Assembly: GCA_031282925.1 (NCBI GenBank)
Contig: JAITCT010000079.1
Location: 1 to 5,988, forward strand
DNA from: Dysgonamonadaceae bacterium
GTDB lineage: Bacteria > Bacteroidota > Bacteroidia > Bacteroidales > Azobacteroidaceae
Direction: 5' to 3'
DNA: 5,988 nucleotides
The notes below the pieces were generated by a model, which was not told the DNA's origin, ran no database searches, and saw only the letters and a program-made list of their open reading frames with translations. The position numbers and the translations under genes were made by a program. Below are positions 1-5,988 of the stretch, piece by piece; the stretch's first letter is position 1; the number at the start of each line of letters is the position of its first letter.

Positions 1-890
1 AAGTAACATTCTCTCCGGATGTCGAATTGTCGGAAATAGTTAATGCTCCTTATGCTGCTATGGAAATGACCGAAATAGACGAAAATGAATATCACGAAAA
101 AATCGAAGACGCATCAGACAACGATGAAGACGATGACGAAGCAGAAGTAGATGAAGAGCCGGAAGCAATGGAAATTGAGAAAGAAAAACCGGAAGATAAA
201 AAGGAAGAAAAGATTGAAAACAAGATCAATAAATTCAGATATGAAGAAGAGGAAGAACCTGAGTACAACGAACTGTACGATGACGGAGATAACCGGACGG
301 GGATAAATAAAGTCCTCTTTTGGGTTTTTGTCCTTATCGTTTCCGGATTGATTTTGTTTTTTGCCGGACGTTATTTTTATTCCAAAATTCAAACGGGGAT
401 GGAGAGAGCAACTCCCGATTCGGTTACAATCTTTTCAAATTCGGTTGGCAGGCAGGAAAATTCCGACGGTGTAAAGACGGAGGTTCAAAAAACCGATTTA
501 GCGACACAAAAAGCAGTTGATACGCAAAAGAAAAGCCAAGCGCAGAAACCTGCGGAAACAAAAACGCCGACTCCTCCGGCGGCAAAACCGGCTACCGCTC
601 CGCAAACGCAAAAGACCGAGAGTCAGCCTGCAAAAATGAATGGCAACAACAGGCAGCACACCATACTCAAAGGAGAACGGTTGAACACAATCGCTTTGCG
701 GGAGTATGGTCATAAGGCGTTCTGGGTTTATATTTACGATGAAAACCGTGCGGTTATCGGCAATCCCGATATTGTTGACCCGGGAACGGTAATCATCATT
801 CCTCCGGCGAAAAAATATAGTATAGACAAAAACAATCCCGAATCGGTTAATAGAGCACTGTATCTGGAACAGCAATATAAAACGAGGTGA
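1..890 (+). CDS. HU-domain / transmembrane / LysM fusion protein (5' partial)
   Basis: The reading frame is open to the left edge, so this is the 3' part of a longer gene. The first in-frame codons (from base 3) read VTFSPDVELSEIVNAPYA, which resembles the C-terminal end of Bacteroidales HU-type DNA-binding domains (F-T/S-P-D...L..xVN.P). A TTG at 27 could serve formally as a start but falls inside this conserved stretch, so I reject it. Counting residues from that TTG: about 15-90 is strongly acidic, about 96-118 is one hydrophobic membrane helix, 121-209 is a Pro/Lys/Thr/Gln-rich linker, and 211-260 is a LysM domain (HTILKGERLNTIALREYG, then NPDIVDPGTVIIIPP). The expected topology is N-terminus in the cytoplasm and LysM in the periplasm, where LysM domains bind peptidoglycan. 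The gene lies 209 nt upstream of the Bat operon and probably has its own transcript. The LysM and helix are clear. The HU assignment rests on about 20 visible residues plus family knowledge. Confidence 0.8.
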   Translation, partial: VTFSPDVELSEIVNAPYAAMEMTEIDENEYHEKIEDASDNDEDDDEAEVDEEPEAMEIEKEKPEDKKEEKIENKINKFRYEEEEEPEYNELYDDGDNRTGINKVLFWVFVLIVSGLILFFAGRYFYSKIQTGMERATPDSVTIFSNSVGRQENSDGVKTEVQKTDLATQKAVDTQKKSQAQKPAETKTPTPPAAKPATAPQTQKTESQPAKMNGNNRQHTILKGERLNTIALREYGHKAFWVYIYDENRAVIGNPDIVDPGTVIIIPPAKKYSIDKNNPESVNRALYLEQQYKTR

Positions 891-915
891 ACAGTGAATA
901 GTTTAATGCACAGCA

Positions 916-954
916 TTACGAGTTACAAGTAATCCCTTTACTCGTAACTCGTAA
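916..954. repeat. 7-bp-periodic inverted repeat (hairpin)
   Basis: The left arm 916-929 consists of two heptads, TTACGAG and TTACAAG. The right arm 941-954 is CTCGTAA twice in tandem. The arms are complementary at 13 of 14 positions (A927 faces C943), with an 11-nt loop at 930-940. The element starts 26 nt after the stop codon of the upstream LysM gene. It has no following T-run, so it does not look like an intrinsic terminator, although it could protect the 3' end of that transcript. Similar short AT-rich heptad repeats are common between genes in Bacteroidetes, which is family knowledge and was not tested here. Confidence 0.7.
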
Positions 955-1004
955 CTTGCGGAACAATATTTCCAAGTTTCTGTTTAGTTTTAATTAATTA
1001 TTTT

Positions 1005-1016
1005 TAACTCGTAATG
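1005..1016. repeat. Distal copy of the intergenic repeat
   Basis: The 12 bases TAACTCGTAATG are the exact reverse complement of 914-925. Together the two copies bound a 103-bp segment (914-1016) with 12-bp perfect terminal inverted repeats that encloses the inner hairpin. I see no direct duplication of the flanking bases, so a transposed miniature element is not demonstrated. This copy ends 3 nt before the candidate -33 box of the promoter for the moxR operon. Confidence 0.6.
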
Positions 1017-1018
1017 TA

Positions 1019-1049
1019 TTTCAATCCCGATTTAACATTTATATTTTTG
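1019..1049 (+). promoter_or_regulatory. Bacteroidetes-type sigma-ABfr promoter for the moxR-bat operon
   Basis: Bases 1042-1049 read TATTTTTG, a full match to the Bacteroidetes -7 consensus TAnnTTTG, and a C follows. Nineteen nucleotides upstream, 1019-1022 reads TTTC, one base off the -33 TTTG element. The region just upstream (985-1005) is very A/T-rich. Transcription would start a few bases after 1049, giving a leader of about 45 nt before the moxR ATG. The -7 match is good. The -33 match is weak, and chance matches are frequent in AT-rich DNA. Confidence 0.6.
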
Positions 1050-1099
1050 CAGCGATAAAAAATGAAACATGATTTTAAAAATAAAAACAAGTATTTTTT

Positions 1100-2095
1100 A
1101 TGAGTCAAACAGTTGATATTCGTGAATTAAACGAAAGAATCGAAAGTAAAAGCGGTTTCGTCAATATGATCTTTATGGGTATGGATCAAATGATTGTGGG
1201 GCAAAAACACCTGGTTGAATCTTTGCTCATCGGTCTTTTGTCGAACGGGCATATCCTGCTGGAAGGGGTTCCCGGCTTGGCAAAGACATTGGCAATCAAA
1301 ACATTGGCTTCATTGATTGAGGCCAAATACAGTCGCATCCAATTTACGCCGGACTTGCTTCCGGCCGACGTTGTCGGAACCATGATTTACAGTCAGAAAA
1401 AAGAAGAATTTTTGGTAAAACACGGCCCTGTTTTTGCCAATTTCGTTTTGGCGGATGAAATTAACCGCGCTCCCGCAAAAGTACAAAGCGCTTTGCTCGA
1501 AGCTATGCAGGAACGGCAGGTTACTATCGGCGAAAGTACTTACAAACTTCCCGAACCTTTTTTGGTAATGGCCACGCAAAACCCTATTGAACAGGAAGGC
1601 ACCTATCCCTTACCCGAAGCGCAGGTAGACCGTTTCATGCTGAAAGTTATTATCAATTATCCGAAAAAAGATGAAGAAAAACTGATTATTCGTCAGAATA
1701 TCGGCGGTAAAACCGCTGACATTCATCCGGTTTTGAAAAAACAGGAAATATTGGAAGCCCGTAAAATTGTCGGCGAAGTTTACCTGGACGAAAAAATAGA
1801 AAAATACATTGTGGATATTGTTTTTGCGACCCGTTTCCCGCACGAACACGAACTTCCGGCATTGAAAGACATGATTTCGTTCGGCGCTTCCCCGCGCGCC
1901 TCCATCAATCTGGCATTGGCCGCACGCGCTTACGCTTTCATCAAACGAAGGGGTTATGTGATTCCGGAAGATATTCGCGCCGTCTGTTTCGACGTTTTGC
2001 GCCACCGCATCGGTTTAACTTACGAAGCGGAAGCCCGGAATTTAACAACCGAAGAAATTATTGCCGAAATTTTAAACAAAGTCGAAGTTCCCTAA
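1100..2095 (+). CDS. moxR: MoxR-family AAA+ ATPase
   Basis: A 331-residue cytoplasmic ATPase of the MoxR family, whose members act as chaperone-like partners of VWA-domain proteins. The visible motifs are Walker A GVPGLAKT (56-63), Walker B FVLADE followed by INRAP (115-125), sensor 1 ATQNP (158-162), the arginine-finger region EAQVDRF (173-179, R178) and sensor 2 GASPRAS (262-268, R266). All catalytic motifs are intact and the length is normal for the family. There is no signal peptide or membrane helix. The ATG is preceded by an A/T-rich stretch without a Shine-Dalgarno sequence, as usual in this phylum. It is the first gene of the operon after the promoter near 1042 and is followed by a DUF58 gene, the standard MoxR/DUF58/VWA arrangement. 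Its specific substrate cannot be read from the sequence. Confidence 0.95.
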   Translation: MSQTVDIRELNERIESKSGFVNMIFMGMDQMIVGQKHLVESLLIGLLSNGHILLEGVPGLAKTLAIKTLASLIEAKYSRIQFTPDLLPADVVGTMIYSQKKEEFLVKHGPVFANFVLADEINRAPAKVQSALLEAMQERQVTIGESTYKLPEPFLVMATQNPIEQEGTYPLPEAQVDRFMLKVIINYPKKDEEKLIIRQNIGGKTADIHPVLKKQEILEARKIVGEVYLDEKIEKYIVDIVFATRFPHEHELPALKDMISFGASPRASINLALAARAYAFIKRRGYVIPEDIRAVCFDVLRHRIGLTYEAEARNLTTEEIIAEILNKVEVP

Positions 2096-2098
2096 GGC

Positions 2099-2176
2099 AA
2101 TTGACAATTGATAATTGGTAATTGACAATTGTGGTCGTTGAATTAATTATCAATTATCATTTGTCAATTATCAATT
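2099..2176. repeat. Large heptad-repeat hairpin between moxR and the DUF58 gene
   Basis: The left arm 2099-2130 is built from 7-bp units of the type CAATTGA/TAATTGA (five units from 2098). The right arm 2145-2176 is built from the complementary AATTATC-type units. The arms match at 27 of 32 positions by my hand alignment, around a 14-nt loop (2131-2144). The element fills almost the whole 89-nt gap, starting 4 nt after the moxR stop and ending 8 nt before the DUF58 ATG. In RNA it would form a long A-U-rich hairpin lying directly upstream of the next start codon. There is no T-run typical of an intrinsic terminator. Confidence 0.8.
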
Positions 2177-2184
2177 CATATCGT

Positions 2185-3054
2185 ATGGAGACAAGCGAAT
2201 TATTAAAAAAAGTAAGACAAATCGAAATTAAAACGCGGGGATTGTCCAGCAATATTTTTGCGGGACAATATCATTCTGCGTTCAAAGGTCGAGGGATGGC
2301 TTTTTCGGAAGTTCGGGAGTATGAATTCGGAGACGACATCCGCGACATTGACTGGAATGTAACTGCAAGATATTCCAAACCCTACATAAAAATTTTCGAG
2401 GAAGAAAGGGAATTGACCGTTGTGCTTTTAATTGACGTTTCGGGTAGCCGGAATTTCGGTACGGTTGAAACACTGAAAAAAGATATGATCGCCGAAATCG
2501 CGGCTACCCTTGCTTTTTCGGCGCTTCAGAACAACGATAAGATTGGCGTTATCTTTTTTTCCGACCGGGTAGAAAAATTTATTCCCCCTAAAAAGGGCAG
2601 GAAACATATCCTTTACATTATCCGTGAACTCATTGATTTTGAGCCTCAACATACCAATACCGATGTCGGACAGGTGTTGAAATACCTGACCAATGCTATC
2701 AAAAAGCGTTGTACGGCGTTCGTTTTTTCCGATTATATTAACAGAGGGGATTATGAGGATGCGCTCACAATTGCCAACAAAAAGCATGATATTGTAGCCA
2801 TTCAGGTTTATGATACCCGCGAAACGGAAATGCCGAAAGTCGGCATGGTAAAAATAAAAGACGCCGAGAGTGGAATCGAAAAATACGTTGATACGTCTTC
2901 TTTCAAAGTGAGAATGGCTTACAAACACTGGTGGGAAAAACGCCAGACAGAGATGTACAACGCTTTTAAACGAAGCCGTGTGGACGCCGTTTCGATCCGC
3001 ACGGACGAAGATTATGTGAAAGCCTTGATAGGATTGTTTAACATACGCAGTTGA
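2185..3054 (+). CDS. DUF58 protein with VWA-like MIDAS motif
   Basis: A 289-residue soluble protein of the DUF58 family, typically paired with MoxR ATPases. The DUF58 signature is seen at residues 36-57 (GRGMAFSEVREYEFGDD, then IRDIDW). A VWA-like metal-binding motif DVSGS lies at 84-88 after a hydrophobic strand. T157 or T159 and D183 (in FSDY) are candidates for the remaining metal ligands. No signal peptide or membrane helix is present, so it should be cytoplasmic or peripheral to the membrane. I chose the ATG at 2185. An in-frame TTG at 2122 would add 21 residues encoded entirely by the intergenic repeat, including low-complexity VVELIINYHLSIINSYR, and this extension is not credible. The next gene starts 10 nt after the stop. 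The biochemical role of DUF58 proteins is not established, and a scaffold or adaptor acted on by MoxR is the usual inference. Confidence 0.93.
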   Translation: METSELLKKVRQIEIKTRGLSSNIFAGQYHSAFKGRGMAFSEVREYEFGDDIRDIDWNVTARYSKPYIKIFEEERELTVVLLIDVSGSRNFGTVETLKKDMIAEIAATLAFSALQNNDKIGVIFFSDRVEKFIPPKKGRKHILYIIRELIDFEPQHTNTDVGQVLKYLTNAIKKRCTAFVFSDYINRGDYEDALTIANKKHDIVAIQVYDTRETEMPKVGMVKIKDAESGIEKYVDTSSFKVRMAYKHWWEKRQTEMYNAFKRSRVDAVSIRTDEDYVKALIGLFNIRS

Positions 3055-3064
3055 CTGAAAAACG

Positions 3065-4033
3065 ATGAAGAAAAATAACCGGATAAAAGTTGTTGTTTGT
3101 GTGGTCGGTTTGTGGATAAGCATTTTTTCCGTGTCCGCTCAGTCGCTTGTTATCAGAGCGGTTATGGATTCCACCCATATTTTTATCGGGCATCAAACAC
3201 ATATTCATGTGGAAGTTGCGGCCAGTAAAAATCAACCGCTGCAAATTCCCGTGATTACCGACACTTTGATGAAGGGCGTAGAAGTATTATCCGCCTCGAA
3301 AATTGACACTGCCGATTTGGGCAACAACAGAATCCAACTGAAATATCATTATTTAATCACCTCTTTTGATTCGGCTTTGTATTTGCTGCCGCCTTTCAAG
3401 GCTATTGCAGGCGTTGATACGGCTTATTCGGAATCGTTGGCGCTGAACGTTTCTACGTTGCCGGTAGATACGGTTTCCAAACAATTTTACGACATCAAAG
3501 GAGTTGTCCAGCCGAAGCTTGTCTGGACGGATTATCTTCCGCTAATTATCGGGATTATCCTGGGTTTGGGATTCCTTGCGTTAATCGTTTTTATTATTTA
3601 CCGCAGGATGAACAACCGGACGATTATCCCTTTCCTGAAAAAAGAAGAGCCTTATATCCCGCCTTATGAACGAGCCATTAAAGGTTTGGACGCAGTAAAA
3701 GCCCGGAAATTATGGCAGATGGGAAAAGTGAAAGAGTATCATTCCGATATTACGGATATTTTGCGGAAATACATTGATGAACGGTTTGATGTTCCGGCTC
3801 CGGAAATGACTTCCTGCGAAATATTGGATAAATTAAAGGGATACAGCGATGCGGATACTTCCTGCGACAATCTGAAACAAATTCTTATTTTGGCCGATTT
3901 CGTGAAATTTGCCAAATACAATCCGCTTCCCGACGAAAACGAATTGAGTCTGATGAATGCCTATTTGTTTGTCAATCATACGAAAAAAGAAAAGGTACCG
4001 GTGGAAGAAAAAGAGAAAAAAGAATTAACTTAA
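3065..4033 (+). CDS. Bat-operon membrane protein with signal peptide and DUF4381-like cytoplasmic tail
   Basis: A 322-residue protein. Residues 1-25 form a signal peptide (MKKNN, a hydrophobic core, cleavage likely after SVSA). Residues about 27-150 form a periplasmic, beta-rich region with 'IRAVMDSTHIFIGHQTHIHV', which looks like the immunoglobulin-type start of BatD proteins. One membrane helix lies at about 157-179 and ends in YRR. Residues 195-305 form a helical cytoplasmic region (YERAIKGLDAVKARKLWQMG, then ILRKYIDERF and EMTSCEIL) that resembles DUF4381. The C-terminus is a charged Lys/Glu tail. It sits 10 nt after the DUF58 stop and 12 nt before batA. Its position suggests that it links the cytoplasmic MoxR/DUF58 pair to the membrane VWA proteins. 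It is too short to be canonical BatD. The topology call is firm, while the family name is from recognition and less certain. Confidence 0.85.
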   Translation: MKKNNRIKVVVCVVGLWISIFSVSAQSLVIRAVMDSTHIFIGHQTHIHVEVAASKNQPLQIPVITDTLMKGVEVLSASKIDTADLGNNRIQLKYHYLITSFDSALYLLPPFKAIAGVDTAYSESLALNVSTLPVDTVSKQFYDIKGVVQPKLVWTDYLPLIIGIILGLGFLALIVFIIYRRMNNRTIIPFLKKEEPYIPPYERAIKGLDAVKARKLWQMGKVKEYHSDITDILRKYIDERFDVPAPEMTSCEILDKLKGYSDADTSCDNLKQILILADFVKFAKYNPLPDENELSLMNAYLFVNHTKKEKVPVEEKEKKELT

Positions 4034-4045
4034 AACTGAGAAAAC

Positions 4046-5029
4046 ATGGTTTTTGCAAATCCTGCATATTTATGGCTCTTGCTTTTACTTATCCCGATGA
4101 TCGGATGGTATATTTGGAAACTGCGTAAATCGCAAGCCTCTATTCAATTATCATCTTTGGAAGGATTTGAAAAAGCGCCGAATACTTTCCGGATTTATTT
4201 GCGCCGCCTTCCGTTCATTTTCCGGCTGCACGCCATCGCATTTCTGATTGTTGCCATGGCGCGTCCGCAAACAACCGACCGGTGGAATACGGAAACAACC
4301 GAAGGCATTGACATCATGATGAGTGTGGATATTTCCTCGTCCATGTTGGCGCAAGACTTGAAGCCCGACCGCTTGAAAGCCGCCAAAGACGTAGCCGCCT
4401 CATTCATCAACGGCCGTAGAAACGACAATATCGGTTTGGTGGTTTTCGCCGCCGAAAGTTTTACCCAGTGTCCCCTGACTACCGACCACGCGGTTTTGTT
4501 GAATCTGCTGAAAGACGTAAACTGTGGAATGATTGAAGACGGGACGGCCATCGGACACGGTTTGGCAACTGCGGTCAGCCGTTTGAAGGACAGCAAAGCG
4601 AAGTCAAAAGTGATTATCCTGCTGACCGACGGTACGAACAACCGCGGGGAAATTGCTCCCGTTACTGCCGCTCAAATTGCTCAAACCTACGGAATCAGGG
4701 TTTATACGATTGCTGTGGGAACAATCGGTGAAGCGCCCTATCCCGTGCAAACGGCGGTCGGCGTGCGGACGCAAATGGTGAAAGTGGAAATTGACGAAAA
4801 AACGTTGACGCAGATTGCTCAAATTACCGGAGGCCGCTATTTCAGGGCTACGAACAATAAAGCTCTGGTTGAAATCTACAAGGAAATCGACCAGATGGAA
4901 AAAACAAAAATGAGCGTGCAGGAATACAGTAAAAAACAGGAAGAATACGGTCGTTACGCAATGCTGGCCTTGTTTTTCTTCTTGATGGAAATCTTGTTGA
5001 GATATACAATATTAAAAAACATTCCGTAA
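4046..5029 (+). CDS. batA: BatA, membrane-anchored VWA-domain protein
   Basis: A 327-residue inner-membrane protein of the Bacteroides aerotolerance operon. It opens with the typical FANPAYLWLLLLL segment. Membrane helices lie at about 7-26 and 56-74, and a third at about 304-321 ends the protein. The VWA domain occupies about 87-285 between helices 2 and 3 and has a complete MIDAS: D95, S97, S99 (DISSS), T167 (DGTAIG) and D195 (LTDGTNNRG). The 'MARPQ' stretch after helix 2 is common to BatA and BatB. With two helices before it, the VWA domain would lie on the same side as the N-terminus, which I take to be the periplasm. The start is 12 nt after the previous stop, and batB begins 12 nt downstream. 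Transposon work in Bacteroides linked the operon to oxygen tolerance, but its mechanism is unresolved. Confidence 0.95.
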   Translation: MVFANPAYLWLLLLLIPMIGWYIWKLRKSQASIQLSSLEGFEKAPNTFRIYLRRLPFIFRLHAIAFLIVAMARPQTTDRWNTETTEGIDIMMSVDISSSMLAQDLKPDRLKAAKDVAASFINGRRNDNIGLVVFAAESFTQCPLTTDHAVLLNLLKDVNCGMIEDGTAIGHGLATAVSRLKDSKAKSKVIILLTDGTNNRGEIAPVTAAQIAQTYGIRVYTIAVGTIGEAPYPVQTAVGVRTQMVKVEIDEKTLTQIAQITGGRYFRATNNKALVEIYKEIDQMEKTKMSVQEYSKKQEEYGRYAMLALFFFLMEILLRYTILKNIP

Positions 5030-5041
5030 ATTTCGATATGT

Positions 5042-5988
5042 ATGTTTAGGTTCGAACACCCCGAATATTTGTATTTGTTGGTATTATTGCCGGCTTTTTT
5101 GTTTCTCTTTCTGTATTCCATGTACATCAAAAAGAGGAACTTGAAAAGGTTGGGCAATATGAAAATTCTCCGCGGATTAATGCCCGATGTGGCCTTGAAA
5201 AAGCAACATCTGAAATTTTGGTTGCTGTTTGCCTGCCTGGGTTTATTCATACTGGTTATTGCCGGTCCGCAATTCGGCTCAAAACTGGAAACCGTCAAAC
5301 GGCAAGGCATCGAAGTAATGATTTGTTTGGACGTGTCCAACTCCATGTTATCCGGCGATATAAATCCAAGCCGTTTAGACAAATCCAAACAGATTTTATC
5401 CAAATTGATTGACGATTTACGCGATGATAAAATCGGTTTGATTGTCTTTGCGGGCGATGCTTTTATCCAATTACCCATCACTTCGGATTATGTTTCGGCA
5501 AAAATGTTTTTATCGTTGATTAATCCGTCAATGGTCCCGATGCAGGGAACGGCTATCGGCGCCGCTATCAATTTGGCAGTCAGTTCTTTTTCACCTTCGG
5601 AAAAATCGGAAAAAACAATTATCCTGATTACCGACGGGGAAAATCATGAGGATGATGCTTTGGGCGCAACGAAGGCTGCGAACGAGAAAGGGATAACAGT
5701 CAACGTGTTAGGTGTAGGATCGCTTCAAGGAGGTCCCATCCCGACCCCCGACAACAATTATCAAAAAGATAACGCCGGAACGATGATTATTACCAGATTG
5801 AATGAGCAAATGTGCCGGGAAATTGCCACAGCAGGCAACGGCATGTATGCAAGAACCGACAACACAAACAGCGCATTGAAAGCCCTGCAAAAGGAATTGG
5901 CTAAAATGACCCAATCGGAAGTGGAAAGTAAAATTTATTCTTCTTACGACGAAAAATACCTGATTCCCGCATGGTTTTTATTGTTCCT
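5042..5988 (+). CDS. batB: BatB, membrane-anchored VWA-domain protein (3' partial)
   Basis: The frame from the ATG at 5042 stays open for 315 codons to the window edge, so the stop lies outside. The protein begins MFRFEHPEYLYLLVLLPAF, with membrane helices at about 9-28 and 59-77, then 'AGPQFGSKLE' and a VWA domain (about 88-290). The MIDAS residues D97, S99, S101 (DVSNS), T170 (QGTAIG) and D198 (ITDGEN) are all present. The final YLIPAWFLLF should be the start of the third, C-terminal helix, so only a few tens of residues are probably missing. It has the same architecture as BatA but clearly diverged sequence, consistent with an old duplication. A nearby ATG at 5038 is out of frame and stops after three codons, which fixes the start at 5042. 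The gap to batA is 12 nt, so co-transcription is expected. batC, a TPR-protein gene, would be expected next in related genomes. Confidence 0.94.
   Translation, partial: MFRFEHPEYLYLLVLLPAFLFLFLYSMYIKKRNLKRLGNMKILRGLMPDVALKKQHLKFWLLFACLGLFILVIAGPQFGSKLETVKRQGIEVMICLDVSNSMLSGDINPSRLDKSKQILSKLIDDLRDDKIGLIVFAGDAFIQLPITSDYVSAKMFLSLINPSMVPMQGTAIGAAINLAVSSFSPSEKSEKTIILITDGENHEDDALGATKAANEKGITVNVLGVGSLQGGPIPTPDNNYQKDNAGTMIITRLNEQMCREIATAGNGMYARTDNTNSALKALQKELAKMTQSEVESKIYSSYDEKYLIPAWFLLF

Noticed and set aside
114..392. Minus-strand open frame with a hydrophobic, membrane-like product
   Set aside because: It is the complement of Glu/Asp/Lys-rich codons in the LysM protein, which reads as Phe, Leu, Ile and Val. 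It is an artefact of composition.
916..954. Intrinsic terminator for the LysM gene
   Set aside because: The hairpin is AT-rich and has no T-run after the right arm. The sequence continues CTTGCGG.
2138..2163. Internal promoter in front of the DUF58 gene (TTG ... TATCATTTG)
   Set aside because: The -7-like element has three bases between TA and TTTG instead of two, and the TTG lies only 14 nt upstream. Both fall in repeat sequence where such words arise by chance.
2428..3123. 231-residue open frame on the minus strand
   Set aside because: It lies antisense to the well-supported DUF58 gene, shows no recognisable domain, and its Phe-rich composition is what complementing the Lys/Glu-rich sense strand gives.
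4195..4641. 148-residue minus-strand open frame
   Set aside because: It is a shadow of the BatA VWA domain coding sequence.
5038..5049. Three-codon upstream reading frame (ATG TAT GTT TAG) overlapping the batB start
   Set aside because: An ATG this close to the true start is easily coincidental, and nothing else suggests a leader peptide.
5218..5412. 64-residue plus-strand open frame inside batB
   Set aside because: It is in a different frame from BatB, whose helices and MIDAS motif are clear.
4954..5481. 175-residue open frame on the minus strand across the batA-batB junction
   Set aside because: It is antisense to conserved BatB coding sequence including the MIDAS region, with no family resemblance.

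Overview
The window looks like a chromosomal segment of a Bacteroidota bacterium, most likely order Bacteroidales. The evidence is the Bat (Bacteroides aerotolerance) gene order, a promoter matching the Bacteroidetes TAnnTTTG -7 box, A-rich spacers without a Shine-Dalgarno sequence before the starts, and AT-rich 7-bp-periodic repeats between genes. I cannot name a genus. All genes read on the + strand, and both ends cut through a gene.

Layout. (1) 1-890: the 3' part of a gene whose protein goes from a probable HU-type DNA-binding domain (only its last residues are inside the window), through a long acidic stretch, one membrane helix and a Pro/Lys/Thr/Gln-rich linker, to a C-terminal LysM domain. 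(2) 891-1099: an intergenic stretch with a 7-bp-periodic inverted repeat, a distant complementary copy of it, and a good promoter candidate. (3) 1100-2095: a MoxR-family AAA+ ATPase. (4) 2096-2184: a spacer almost filled by a large imperfect hairpin of 7-bp units. (5) 2185-3054: a cytoplasmic DUF58 protein with a von Willebrand A (VWA)-like metal site. (6) 3065-4033: a signal-peptide protein with one membrane helix and a DUF4381-like cytoplasmic tail. (7) 4046-5029: BatA. (8) 5042 to the window end: BatB, lacking its last residues.

How the genes fit together. MoxR ATPases and VWA proteins form chaperone-like pairs in many bacteria. Here one ATPase is followed by three proteins with metal-ion-dependent adhesion site (MIDAS) motifs: one soluble (DUF58) and two membrane-bound (BatA, BatB). 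A membrane protein with domains on both sides of the membrane sits between them. The last four genes are 10-12 nt apart and are almost certainly co-transcribed. The rest of the operon (batC, batD, batE in related genomes) would lie beyond the right edge.

The Bat operon is a known but poorly understood system. The least ordinary items are the membrane-spanning DNA-binding/LysM fusion, which could tether the nucleoid to the cell wall, and the two different heptad-periodic inverted repeats in the only two long gaps. I found no tRNA, rRNA, CRISPR array, insertion sequence or convincing intrinsic terminator.
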